A DNA stretch of 64,000 nucleotides, taken from positions 1 through 64,000 of the forward strand of contig JAACJP010000013.1 of NCBI GenBank assembly GCA_013368375.1, written 5' to 3'. A program made the position numbers and the translations under genes. This stretch comes from Tricholomella constricta (lineage: Eukaryota > Basidiomycota > Agaricomycetes > Agaricales > Lyophyllaceae). Below are positions 23,968-33,993 of this stretch, in pieces. Position 1 is the first letter of the stretch; every line of letters starts with the position of its first letter. Under the pieces are notes generated by a model, which did not search any database, was not told the DNA's origin, and saw nothing but the letters and a program-made list of their open reading frames with translations.

Positions 23968-24378
23968 GGTGGACAACCTTGAGCAATGAGCAGGCGCGGA
24001 CACAACGCTGCGAACGCGATGTGATTCAAGCCACGTGACCACGATCGCCATGATTTTAAATAACAGTGCAAGCGCGCTCCGCCGCAGGGCCCGCTACGTT
24101 GACCCCAAACCGAGAATAGTTCAGACTCGTGATGACTGCTAGTTTCGTCACATCTCGTGCTATGGGTTTCATCCGCCGACCGCTCAGTACACCAAAATCA
24201 ATTTTATTGCGCAAGTGCCAAGGGGTCTCTCTGTCCAATACGTGGTATTCACTTTTCGGAGGTGCCGAGCATGATCATGGAGAGTATTAGAGCATGAGCA
24301 TCATTCACCAGGCTCTGCCAGGGAGGGGAAATAAGATGATGTACAGTAGATTAGGACAACATAAAATGGATTAATCCG
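23968..24378. other. upstream region of amidohydrolase B
   Basis: About 410 bp between the start of amidohydrolase B and the terminal exon-like module of the array at 24379. It should contain the promoter and 5' leader of copy B. The frame stays open upstream to an ATG at 24051. I see no TATA box or other motif that stands out. Confidence 0.4.
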
Positions 24379-25860
24379 CTATGGAAATAGTTGTGCTTGT
24401 ATGACATCGGTGTGAAGGGCCTGGCAGTTAATGGTCACTGTTCCGGGGGTGAAGTCAGGCATTTTGAACAGTCTTGAACTGTGGCCTGTGACCGCCTGTG
24501 ACATCGAAGCAGGTAAAGTCTCAATGGGCAGCAGTGAGATGGTGCTATCTGACGAGACCTGATCGACAATTGTTGTAGTCAGTGATACATACATGCCGAC
24601 GTAGATATCTATATACCACCTGTATAGTGCACACGCGAACGTAATCCATTTGCCCCTTCTATACCCATCATGTGCGCTGTAAGACTTTGGGTTGATCGAG
24701 TGTCTGAGTGATAGCCACTGTGTGTCAAATTTATAAAGTGTCTAGATACAGTGGACTGCACACCTTTGCGTTGATGTTTGAATGTCTGAAGAGTGTGTGT
24801 ACTTGACGTCAACCTTATGGATTGTGTAAATGCAATGATATTGTGCACCTTGAGCGTTCGAGCCCATTGCCCATCTCTACAGTGCATGCTCGCTGTCCAA
24901 AAGGTCGTACTATATTTTTAAAGTAAATTGCGGACTAATTAGAAAGACAAACGGCTTGATGAAATTGAACTCACCGGGTGTTTCGCACTGCTACACAGCT
25001 GTCAATGGGAGAACGAACACCCACCGTGCATCAGAGTCGCGCCTTGTGCATCATCTAGTGTTCTGTATGTGGGGTAGAACATCACCATAAACACGTACAT
25101 GCTGCTGCAGATACACACATACCTGTGTAAGTAACACAACCTAGCTGCCCATCCTGTCACATTTGTGCCTTTTTCTCCATTTACAGTTCTGTATGTTGGA
25201 TAGAGCGTCATCAGAAATGCGTAAACGCGGGCATAGATATGTACATACCTGTGTGTGTATCACACCTTCAATACATCCTCCCTCCTTCTCTCCACCGCAC
25301 GTATGGCTGTATGATGTTTCGAGCGATTTGGTTTCTCCTAGATGTTCGTTAGTCAACTGTGTACCATGTGCCAATGTATTAATCGTGTACCTGCACTCGG
25401 TTGAACTCACCTTGAGTGCCCCACATTGTACAGACGTGTCTGTGTGCTTGAAATGCGTCCCCATCGCGCCATTTGCTTCGTTTACGAGTTCTGTGGAATA
25501 TAGCGTAGTGGGAAACACGTCTGCGTGATTGCAGATGCCCACATACCTTCCTGGGTCCAGACCTTTCCCTATACCGCTCCCTTCAAGCCCCCGCCATGTG
25601 TGTGCACCTGTATATCATTTATAGCACTTGTCAGTGTCTAAAATTGTATTAATATGGTCATACTACCGCACCTTCAGTCCTGGAGGACAACCTATCGCTA
25701 GGCGCCCCATAGAATGTGCTCACAACCCTACAGCCCTACTCCACAACGTCCGGGTCACGCCCTTTGCATTGATTTCAAATTCTGAGGGATAGAGTGTAGT
25801 CAGTCATGCGTGCGCGCCGCTGGGGATGCGCACATACCTGCCTGTATCGATAGCATTTCC
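24379..25860 (-). pseudogene. array of exon/intron-like modules
   Basis: Read on the minus strand, four stretches share one pattern: an intron-like block starting gtatgt, 50-60 bp long, ending ..cag, followed by an exon-like block starting AA and coding for a degenerate xVNEANGAxG-type peptide. Intron-like blocks lie at 25837-25782, 25546-25491, 25248-25189 and 25122-25073. Exon-like peptides read EFEINAKGVTRTL, ELVNEANGAMGTH, TVNGEKGTNVTG and TLDDAQGATLM; a fifth, weaker copy (IEGANGL) is near 24640. A final open exon reaches a stop at 24379. Reading phase differs between modules and several hit stops, so I cannot assemble one protein. It looks like a decayed gene built from tandemly duplicated exons; a live gene with unusual splicing is not excluded. 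Confidence 0.5.
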
Positions 25861-26328
25861 TCTTCGGCTCCCCTGCGGAGGATTCGGAAGTTCAGAGGCC
25901 TCGGAGGATTTGGAGGATTAGACGAAGCAATATGGCAGCGTAACATTGAAAAAATACGCAGAATAGACAAGTTTGGGTTCTCGATGAACAGGAACGGGAT
26001 ACCAGGGAATTCCGAGGGGAATTCGGAGGATTCGAGGGATTTAAATTCGACGCCCTCAAGACGCCCTGGCGAAGCAATATCTCAGCGTAACATTGAAAAG
26101 TGTACCGGAACTATGCACTATACACTTTTTTTGATGTGCACTCTACGGCGAAGTCTCATATATCTTACAGGTTGTCGTCCATATATGGACTTTAGTCCAC
26201 GGACCGGTCATGTGAAAATCACGTGGCGGGACCGGTCGACTCGCATTAGTGGAGATTTGCGGTGAGGTATGACAGGACCCACTACTAAAGTAGCGGGAAT
26301 TAGTTCCACACTCGTCAGGTTCGCCACC
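25861..26328. other. upstream region of SSL1 with short direct repeats
   Basis: Contains a 29-bp direct repeat, 25923-25951 and 26070-26098 (two mismatches, offset 147), and several ggaggatt repeats between 25878 and 26033. Beyond that I see no gene. The proximal part must hold the SSL1 promoter. The start codon context gccaccATG at 26329 is a good match to the Kozak consensus. Confidence 0.5.
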
Positions 26329-28053
26329 ATGCCGCCTCGTCGAGACAACGATAAATTCATCCAGGATGACTCTGATTCTGACATCTCCATCGACGGCGAT
26401 GCGGATATTGGGAAAGGCAATAAGGGCAAGGGCAAGGCAAGCGACGCACGGCGCAAAAGGGATGGAAAGGCCAAGGGCAAACCTAAAGACATTGTGCACC
26501 TTTTTCACTCCAAATGTGTATATTCCTCGTTCTCAACGCGTAATTTTACAACTTGCAGCAAGCATACACATGGGAGGCGTCATACACGCGTTCCTGGGAG
26601 ACCGTGCAGGAGGACGAGGCGGGGAGCCTGCAAAGCTCCGTCGACGACTGGATGGCGCGGGGGAGGCGACGGAGGTCTGTGTCTCGCTCGTTCGCTTCCC
26701 TGTGTCTATTCAGCCTTGTGAATATTGCAGGTTACTTGCGCCCTCGACTGCCATCCGACGCACTATAATTCGACATCTTATCCTGATGATGGACTTGTCT
26801 GCATCGATGATGGACCGCGACATGCGGCCGACGCGGTTTGATTTGATGCTGCAGTATGCACGGGAATTCGTCGCGGAATGGTTCGACCAGAATCCATTAG
26901 GTCAGATTGGTGTTGTAGGGATGCGTGCAGGAATTGGGGAGAGAATTGGGGAGATGTCAGGTGTGTTGCTCGTCGTTTGCAGTCTACTCGTCGCATTAAT
27001 TGTATGTAACCAGGCAATCCCCAGGAGGTTCTTAAAAGCATAGCGGACCGCCACAAAATGGAGCCCACAGGGGAACCCAGTTTACAAAATGCTATAGAGA
27101 TGGCAAGAAGTAGCATGAGGTACGTTATACAGTGTTCTCCCGTACAGCCTCCTTAACATTACAGCCTTTTCCTAAAGCCATCTGCCAACCCACTCCTCTC
27201 GCGAAATAATCATCCTTTTTGGATCCCTAACAACCTGCGATCCCGGCAACATCCACGAAACGCTCGACGCCTGCGTCAAGGCCAAAATCCGCATCTCTGT
27301 CGTCGCCCTCGCAGCGGAGATGAAAATTTGCCGCGACCTCTGCGACAAAACCGGTGGTTCGTGTTCATTTCCCTTCTATACTTACCTCCACTTCCTTGCC
27401 CTCTGTTCACCCACAAATTCCAAGGCAGGTCAGTTCGGCGTCGCGCTCAATGAAGGGCACTTTCGCGATCTCCTATTCGAGCTCGTACCACCGCCAGCGC
27501 AACAGGCTCTCACACGAGGCACTGCCTCATCCGGCGCACGCACAACCAACCCCAGCGCCGACCTCATGCTGATGGGCTTCCCTACGCGACTCCCAGATAC
27601 CTCGCCCCCAAGCCTCTGTGTATGCCACTCTGAAATTAAGAGTGAGGGATTTCTCTGCCCGCGGTGCTTTTCAAAGGTCTGCGATGTGCCGACGGACTGT
27701 GATATTTGTGGACTCATGATCGTGAGCTCGCCGCATCTGGCAAGGAGTTATCACCATCTTTTCCCCGTAAAGGGATATGATGCCGTGTATGTCGATCCTT
27801 CCGCGCGTTGTTTTCCGCTGACGAACTTGCATTGATACATAGGCCCTCAGAGGACGAAGTCCCGCCTGGGGCTCCCAAAATATGCCACGGATGCTCACGG
27901 CCCTTTCCGCCGCCACAGACAGCAGCGCACACGAGTGAGGGACTCAGTCCCCTTGGCCGCTACAGATGTCCCGAATGTAAAAATGATTTCTGCTCCGAGT
28001 GCGACGTGTTTGTGCATGACGTTGTGCATTGTTGTCCTGGGTGCGGAAAGTGA
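26329..28053 (+). CDS. SSL1: TFIIH core subunit SSL1/p44
   Basis: Seven exons (26329-26493, 26559-26674, 26731-26960, 27014-27119, 27178-27356, 27429-27786, 27843-28053) give 454 residues. After a lysine-rich acidic N-terminus comes a conserved [12 protein letters not shown] lead-in. A von Willebrand A-like domain follows ([20 protein letters not shown] ... [16 protein letters not shown] ... [21 protein letters not shown]). The C-terminus carries zinc-binding modules ([25 protein letters not shown] and the final CHGCSRPF...[17 protein letters not shown]...CCPGC). p44/SSL1 stimulates the XPD helicase within TFIIH for transcription initiation and excision repair. All motifs expected of the family are present and length is normal. 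Confidence 0.95.
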
Positions 28054-28144
28054 TGTCTTTTGGAACATCTGTGAGCACACGTATTAGTCTACAGGACTGG
28101 GTCCTACGTATATACATTTATGATAATCACGAATACTGAGTAAG

Positions 28145-29706
28145 TCATGATAGTGATGACTTTAGGATTGTGTCTCCCCAAACGCTTTCCACCCACTCTA
28201 TATGCGAAAGTACCTTTTGAAAGACCTCCTCGATCCCCCGTACGAGCACCTCATCTTCAAAGCCCTTGACGGATGGAGCCTTGGAGGGTGTACTGTGGCC
28301 AGAAGATGCACTATCGTTGAAGTGCAACGTCCCAGTAGGGACCCTTCCTGTCCTCATTTTCTCAGGCAGCCTCATACCATTGACCGGGCCCTTATCACTG
28401 CCGCTCAGTGCCTCCCGGATTCGCTGCTCGATTGCGCGCAAGAGTCTCCCCTGCAATAACATGAACACCGGATCCGTAAGCTGGAGTGTCCGTTCCACAG
28501 CAGCACGTAGCTTGAGTTCCTCGTCTTCGGATTGCGGGGAAGCGGAAGTAAACAGCCGCCGGGCGCGGATAACTTCATCGGCCAGGTTGATTATCTTCGT
28601 CTGAGCTGCTCCAAGATCGTCCTTGTCGGGCTGGCCAGTATGAATGGGGTACTCGTCGCGGTCTATTTCTGCCTTGAGGAGGCTCCATATCCGCGACATA
28701 AAGTCTGTCGCTGTCGCTGGTAGCCTTACGAGAGCCTTTAACGAGGCCGCCACCACGAGGGCTTGCAGGTAGTTCTGGATGTAGAGAAGGGAGGGTCTAC
28801 TGAAGAAGAACTGGGGCGGCAGGGCATTGGGATTTGGGTTAGATGGCTGGCAGGTGACTGGGGTGGGCGAAGCAAAAGCCTGAAGCAATCTCGGCGTCCA
28901 ACCGGCGTCCTCCGTCTGGGCACCAATCCACTCGGTCCATGCCCTGCGCAAGGTCTCAATTCCAGCCTTTCCGTCCTCGCCGCTCCACATCGCAGGGTCC
29001 AAAATAATTTCATGCTCGCGCGCACGCGCCTGCTGCCGTATGACGGTCGTGAGCTGCGACTCGGACATCGCACCGAGAAGCGAGTTGGTGAGATCGCGCT
29101 TGAGAGTGTCAGCGAGGGTTATCAAGGCCCGTAAAGTCGAGACGAGCAAAGCGGCAAGCGGATTCTCTTGAGCTGTGTCTGAAGAAGCCGGGGGGGGCGC
29201 AAGATCAGCGAGCAAGGCGTCTATTTCAGGATCCCGTGCAGGGGCGCAGCGTTGTCGGAGGGCGGCGAGGATTTCCTTTACAAGGGCGAGAGTTGAGTGC
29301 AATGGGGACGATGTGGGGGGCAGTGGGGCTGCTAGGGTCAGGAGAATCGGGTGTTCAGGCGGAAAGAGGGGCAAGAGAGCGTCACGGAGATCCGAATAGA
29401 GCAACTTGAGGCGCGGAAGTTGGACAGAGGGAGTTGGGGAGGAAAGAGATAGGAGGGCCTGTATACGGGTTGAATTGTTAGTTGGAGGTTCGATTAGATT
29501 GACCGAACCTCATCCCAAAAGGCCTTGTGGACTACTTTCTCGACAGTTGCATGGAGAGGAGAGGGCTCTGGGGCGGCGGGGGCGCGTGCCATCATGGAGA
29601 GCAGGGACTTGCCCGGGGGAATTGCTTTTCCCGGGTCTGTAGCGAGGAGATGCAGGAAGTAGGCCTGGTTGAGGACATGCAGCAATTCAGGCGGAAGCGA
29701 CGACAT
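28145..29706 (-). CDS. TCP11/SOK1 family protein
   Basis: Two exons (29706-29509, 29458-28145) give 503 residues. The entry motif VHKAFWDEALLSL and the following helices (LKLLYSDLRDALLPLFP, TLALVKEILAALRQRCAPARDPEIDALL, LISTLRALITLADTLKRDLTN-like) match the TCP11/T-complex 11 family, which includes yeast SOK1. SOK1 is a dosage suppressor of protein kinase A defects, and the family is thought to modulate cAMP signalling; the biochemistry is unknown. The 91-bp gap to SSL1 is convergent. Family call rests on the AFWD motif and the all-helical pattern. Confidence 0.75.
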
Positions 29707-29834
29707 GGTAGTTGTTGATAAGATGTTTTTTAAGTACTATCACTATTTCGCATGGTATATATGTACACGATGCTGCAAGTACAACCATAAGTAGTAGATG
29801 TGTGGTAACATTATGCGGGTACGTATACGAGGTA

Positions 29835-30318
29835 TCAAGAGGGTGAGTACGAGGGTGGGGGGTACTGTACTGGGGGGGGAGCAGGGCCGGCCTGGGACTG
29901 CTGCAGACGTGGGTCCGGTGGTGCAGGAGCCTTATAGGCCGTAGGGTCGTACGGGGGTGCAGGCTCAAATACAGGAGGCGGTCCTGGGGGTGGTGCTGGG
30001 CGAGAAATGGAATTTATCGGTGCCAGGGGCTGCTGTACCACGACGTGAGCGGCCAAATAGCTTTGATGACGGCGTCTGCGCACGATGAAGCATGTTGCAA
30101 AGATGATGAAAAGGACGACTACGAGATGGGTAGGTAAGTTGAGGCAATAAACAGAGATGGAACTCAGACGTATGGCAACGGAGGCGGCGTATGTAGATGG
30201 TCGGACGCGGTCGTTGCAGTTGTTGCCGCTGGGGGCTGGATGAGCGCTGAATGGAATGGACGAGGGAGACGACTTACAAGAGATCGCAGTCGCGACGATA
30301 AAGGGTCGTGGGCGACAT
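29835..30318 (-). CDS. small single-pass Pro-rich membrane protein
   Basis: Three exons (30318-30278, 30228-30170, 30118-29835) give 127 residues. A short N-terminus with several Cys residues precedes one membrane helix (YAASVAILVLFIIFATCFIV), then RRRR as the cytosolic stop signal, then a tail of PPP and PPxYDP repeats ending PPPSYSPS. Such tails can bind WW or SH3 domains. Similar small proteins are common in Agaricomycetes, with no known function. The first intron could end 18 bp earlier, which also keeps frame and would add six residues. Its ATG is only 76 bp from that of the divergent NIPA gene. Confidence 0.7.
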
Positions 30319-30394
30319 GGTGGGCGCTGGTGGGCGAGGACCGCGGCTGCCTCACGTGCAATTAAAGCAAACCGCCACGAGCTCCTTCATCATC

Positions 30395-32294
30395 ATGGAC
30401 TCTTCCGACGACCCCCCAGCTCGCCCTTCTCCCAATCCTGTCGTCGCCTTTATTATTGGCCTCGCTATCATCCTTCTCGCGTCTATCCTCAACGCCGCTG
30501 GCCTTAATCTTACGAAACTCGACCATGTCCGCACCAGTGCAGTCCCAAAATCAGCCCGGAAAAAGGACTGGATGCGTCCGCTCTGGCTGCTCGGCATGCT
30601 GCTCTATATGTCTGTTTTTCGTCCGTCTGGTTTGGTATCGCAGCTCACTTGTTCTACACAGACTATCTCAACTAATAGGAAGTACTTTGGCATTAGAATA
30701 CATGCGTGCAGGCACGTCATACCTTGGCAAGCCCTTGTGCTTTTCCAAGACTCACTGACCTGCCCTCCAGAATACGTTGCACCCCTTGGCTCGACATCCC
30801 TCGTCTTTAATTTCCTCTTTGCACGCTTCCTGGTTGGCACCCCCGTCACCAGCACCGACATTTACGTGCGTACACATTGTCTTTTTCTCATGTCCCGTAT
30901 CTCAACCCTCCCAGGGCACCGTAATCGTCATTCTAGGCGTCATCGGCATCGTCGCCTTTGGTTCCATCAACTCTGGCCTCTCCTCCAAGACAGATGTAAC
31001 CCACATCACATATCTCTGGCGGCGCGGGGGCTGGCTCAGCTTCTTTTTTTGCATGGCCGGCGCCCTGCTTACACTCCTCGTCTTCGCCGAGCGCCTTGAC
31101 GGCGTACTTACCTCTCGCGGAGACCTCAGCGCGGTCCCTACCCCCACCGAGACGCCTCTTAGCAGCCGCACCGAGCTTTCTGGCGGTGGCGGCCGAATAC
31201 GCGCCGGCAGCGATACCGGTCTGGGAACCGGCAAAGGAAAGGGACGCTGGTGGAGGCGCATAAAGTCTGTCGCGCGCAGCATCCTGTCCGGCATACGGCG
31301 CATCAGGAGTACTTGGCGCTCCCTCATGTTATGGATAACAGGCTGGCTCGAGGTCTGGACAGCCCCGCAGGACGATAAACAAGTCGCATGGACGCTTGGA
31401 ATTGGCTGGGCATGCTGTGGTGGTGGTTTGGCTGGAATGTGTCTAGTTTTCGCTAAAGCGACTGTTAAGCTCCTCTCCGGCTCGCTCTCAAAGCAAAATC
31501 CCGGAAACCAGTTTGGGCATGCGGCGCCTATCTTCACGATTCTCCTACTTGCTTCGACTGCTGTGCTACAGATCATATGCCTGAATCGCGGCCTCCGAGT
31601 ATATGATTCGACGTTAGTGGTGCCCGTGTTCTACGGCGTCTACACTGCAACTGGGTGCGCCCCCTAATGTTTGAATTCTAAATGTCACGCTCACAACTTC
31701 AATAGCTTCTTAGATTCTTTAATTTTCAATGACGAAGTCGACGCATATCAATCGTGGACCCTTTTCCTCATATTTGCCTCCATCCTCGTGCTGATCTCCG
31801 GCGTTGTCCTGCTTACGCATAAGAAGCCCGAACCGGCGGGCACCACGCCCGCGCCCTTATCTCGCGCGAAAGGCAAAGCAGGCAAGGGCAAGGGCCGGCG
31901 GAAAACTGGGGATGAAGAGGAAGGCGGGACGGAGGATGGCGGCGGCGGGGAGCAGGACGTGCTCTGGGCGGTTGGGGAAGACTCGGATGAGGAGAGTGGG
32001 GAGCAAGAGGACCCGGACATTGACCATCATCAGAATCCACTCCAGCCGCAGCTTCGGCCACGGACTAGTTCTGTTACAGTGACGGATAAGACGAAGGGGA
32101 AAGGGAAGAGCGTGAATTGGAAGGCGCGGGGTGAGGGCGAGGAGGGCCTTGGGCTCATCGGCGACCACGACGATGACGAGGAACACCACACCTCGAATCT
32201 CACCTCACAACCCGAGCCTAACAAAGATGTTGACCCATTCAAGGATGAGGATGAATTTGGGGACTGGGAGGGCGTTGGGGCGCCAAAGCGATGA
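30395..32294 (+). CDS. NIPA-type magnesium transporter (DUF803)
   Basis: Five exons (30395-30609, 30662-30711, 30771-30865, 30915-31654, 31706-32294) give 562 residues. Family landmarks are SQLIGSTLALEYMRAEYVAPLGS, VFNFLFARFL, GTVIVILGVIGIVAFGS and FYGVYTATGFLDSLIFNDEV, with about nine membrane helices. NIPA proteins move Mg2+ and related cations at the plasma membrane or endosomes. A ~130-residue basic and Ser-rich insert sits between helices, and the last ~150 residues are very acidic and charged. Intron 2 (30712-30770) is modelled as GC-AG because this restores the MRAEYVAPLGS motif; a GT site at 30705 also keeps frame but breaks the motif. Confidence 0.88.
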
Positions 32295-33993
32295 TAGCTG
32301 TGGCGTGCAGCACGTCCATTTACCCGGTCTTATCTATTCCCTTTTCCATCGTCTTTCACGCGTCGCGTTTTCCACGTACATACATACATATTACTTACGA
32401 TTTTATGATAGATACGGTAATCAGCGGTTTCGTTACGTTATTTCGCGCTACACTGGTATATCCACATAGATGGTACCATGGGCTAGGGCAAGCCTGACAT
32501 CACTCTGGTGAATCAAGGTGTTGACCATGTTCAAAAACCTCGCATGGAGGTGAAAAAAAATAAGTATCCTGTCCGGAGGGGTCTCCAAATCGCCTCTAGC
32601 GACCTAGCCATGTGCAAGTGGACCGGGGCAGCTGCCATGCTGAAATGGACACCGATCATGATGTCAATTGACAAACATTTTTCTCTCGGGTATATAGCCC
32701 ATTCGAACGCTCCATTGATTGCGCAGGAAGTGGGACATTGAAAGCTAGACGTTGATAGTTATTGCTAAGAATGATCACGATCGTTGTCAACCCCATTCTC
32801 GTGTTCCATACTGATGTTTGTGCACACACTAGAGATAGGCCACGTATGATATGCAAGTGCATGGGTATGTCACTATCGGCATCAAAGGCGATATACGAAA
32901 CACGACCACTGCGCCTCACGGTCGGTCTTCTATGTGCGCACAACAGCAGCCGTGTATGATAGAGCTATCAATTGACGGTTATCAAGCCGTCTGGAGGATT
33001 TCGCAAGCAGATCCCCAATGCCATAAATATATATACCCCTGCAGCATAAGATCCATCCGGGCAGAAGAAAGGGAGCGAAGAGAAAGCATGTGTTGCCGAA
33101 GAGTGGTACCCGACGTGATTGGCTGAATATGTCGTCGGAGGTGCGGCAGCAGCGGCGCGGGTGGCACCATGGTCCCCTCAGGCCGGCGCATGGGAGATAG
33201 TTTTGACCCCGTTGCACGTGGGAGGGGTATCTGCGGCGCCGCCGGAGCATAGCCCAGCGGGCGGAACCAAAGATAAGGAAAAACGGCCGGCGTCTGAATC
33301 ACGAAGCGCTGGCTTGAGAGCGTCGAGCAGGTCGGGGAACACGGTATGGGCAAAGAGTGCATCTACGGAGGGTTTCACCCTTGTTATTATTGAACAGCCT
33401 GGATCTTGCCCCATTTTGCATGCCCGAGCCGATATGGCGGACTCTAGAGACTCCTCGAGTACAAGCGAATGTTTAGTTTACGTTTGGATTGATTTGTCAT
33501 TTGTAGAAACCGTTGTAACCAGCGTTAGTTCGAGCAGGGCAAGGCAGCCACAGCGATAGCAGGGGTGCTTTTCGGGAGGATCTTGGGGCCAATTAGGAAG
33601 CAGGGAGTTGATAGAAGTCAGAGCATGGCAGGGAAGTCAAGACACACATGTAGGGAAGCCAAAGCGATGATGGCTAGCAGCAAAGCTGGGACGGACACTG
33701 TGCAGCGACTGGGGCAACGTTGTCGACGATGCTGAGTCAGCAACAGGAGTTGAACTTGGCCTCAAGTGTGGCAACGATACTGAGCTCGACCCCGGGTTTT
33801 GAAATCAGAAGATCCTTACTACTATGACGGCAGACATACTGACTTTCTACCCAAAGTTCTCAACGGGATCCCTCGTGTGCCCTGATCTCACAAACGGATC
33901 TCATCCGACCCACACCTATAAAACACAATGCACTGAAACCATCTAACTTCAGGCCTCCATTCCTATCACTTACCCCTCTACTTCACTCTAAAC
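32295..33993. other. 1.7-kb intergenic and PAL upstream region
   Basis: No gene that I can support. A GC-rich Pro-rich minus-strand open stretch (about 32982-33414) has no start/splice structure or homology that I recognise. Near the PAL gene are a TGAGTCA Gcn4/AP-1 type site (33733-33739) and a TATAAAA box (33917-33923). The long spacer and TATA box fit a regulated rather than housekeeping promoter. Confidence 0.5.
33917..33923 (+). promoter_or_regulatory. TATA box of the PAL gene
   Basis: TATAAAA, 71 bp upstream of the PAL start codon at 33994, a usual distance for fungal genes. Followed by CA-rich leader sequence. Position and match are direct; function is inferred. Confidence 0.6.

Noticed and set aside
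32982..33414. GC-rich Pro-rich open frames upstream of PAL
   Set aside because: Two minus frames overlap, neither has a convincing start, splice pattern or domain; treated as intergenic.
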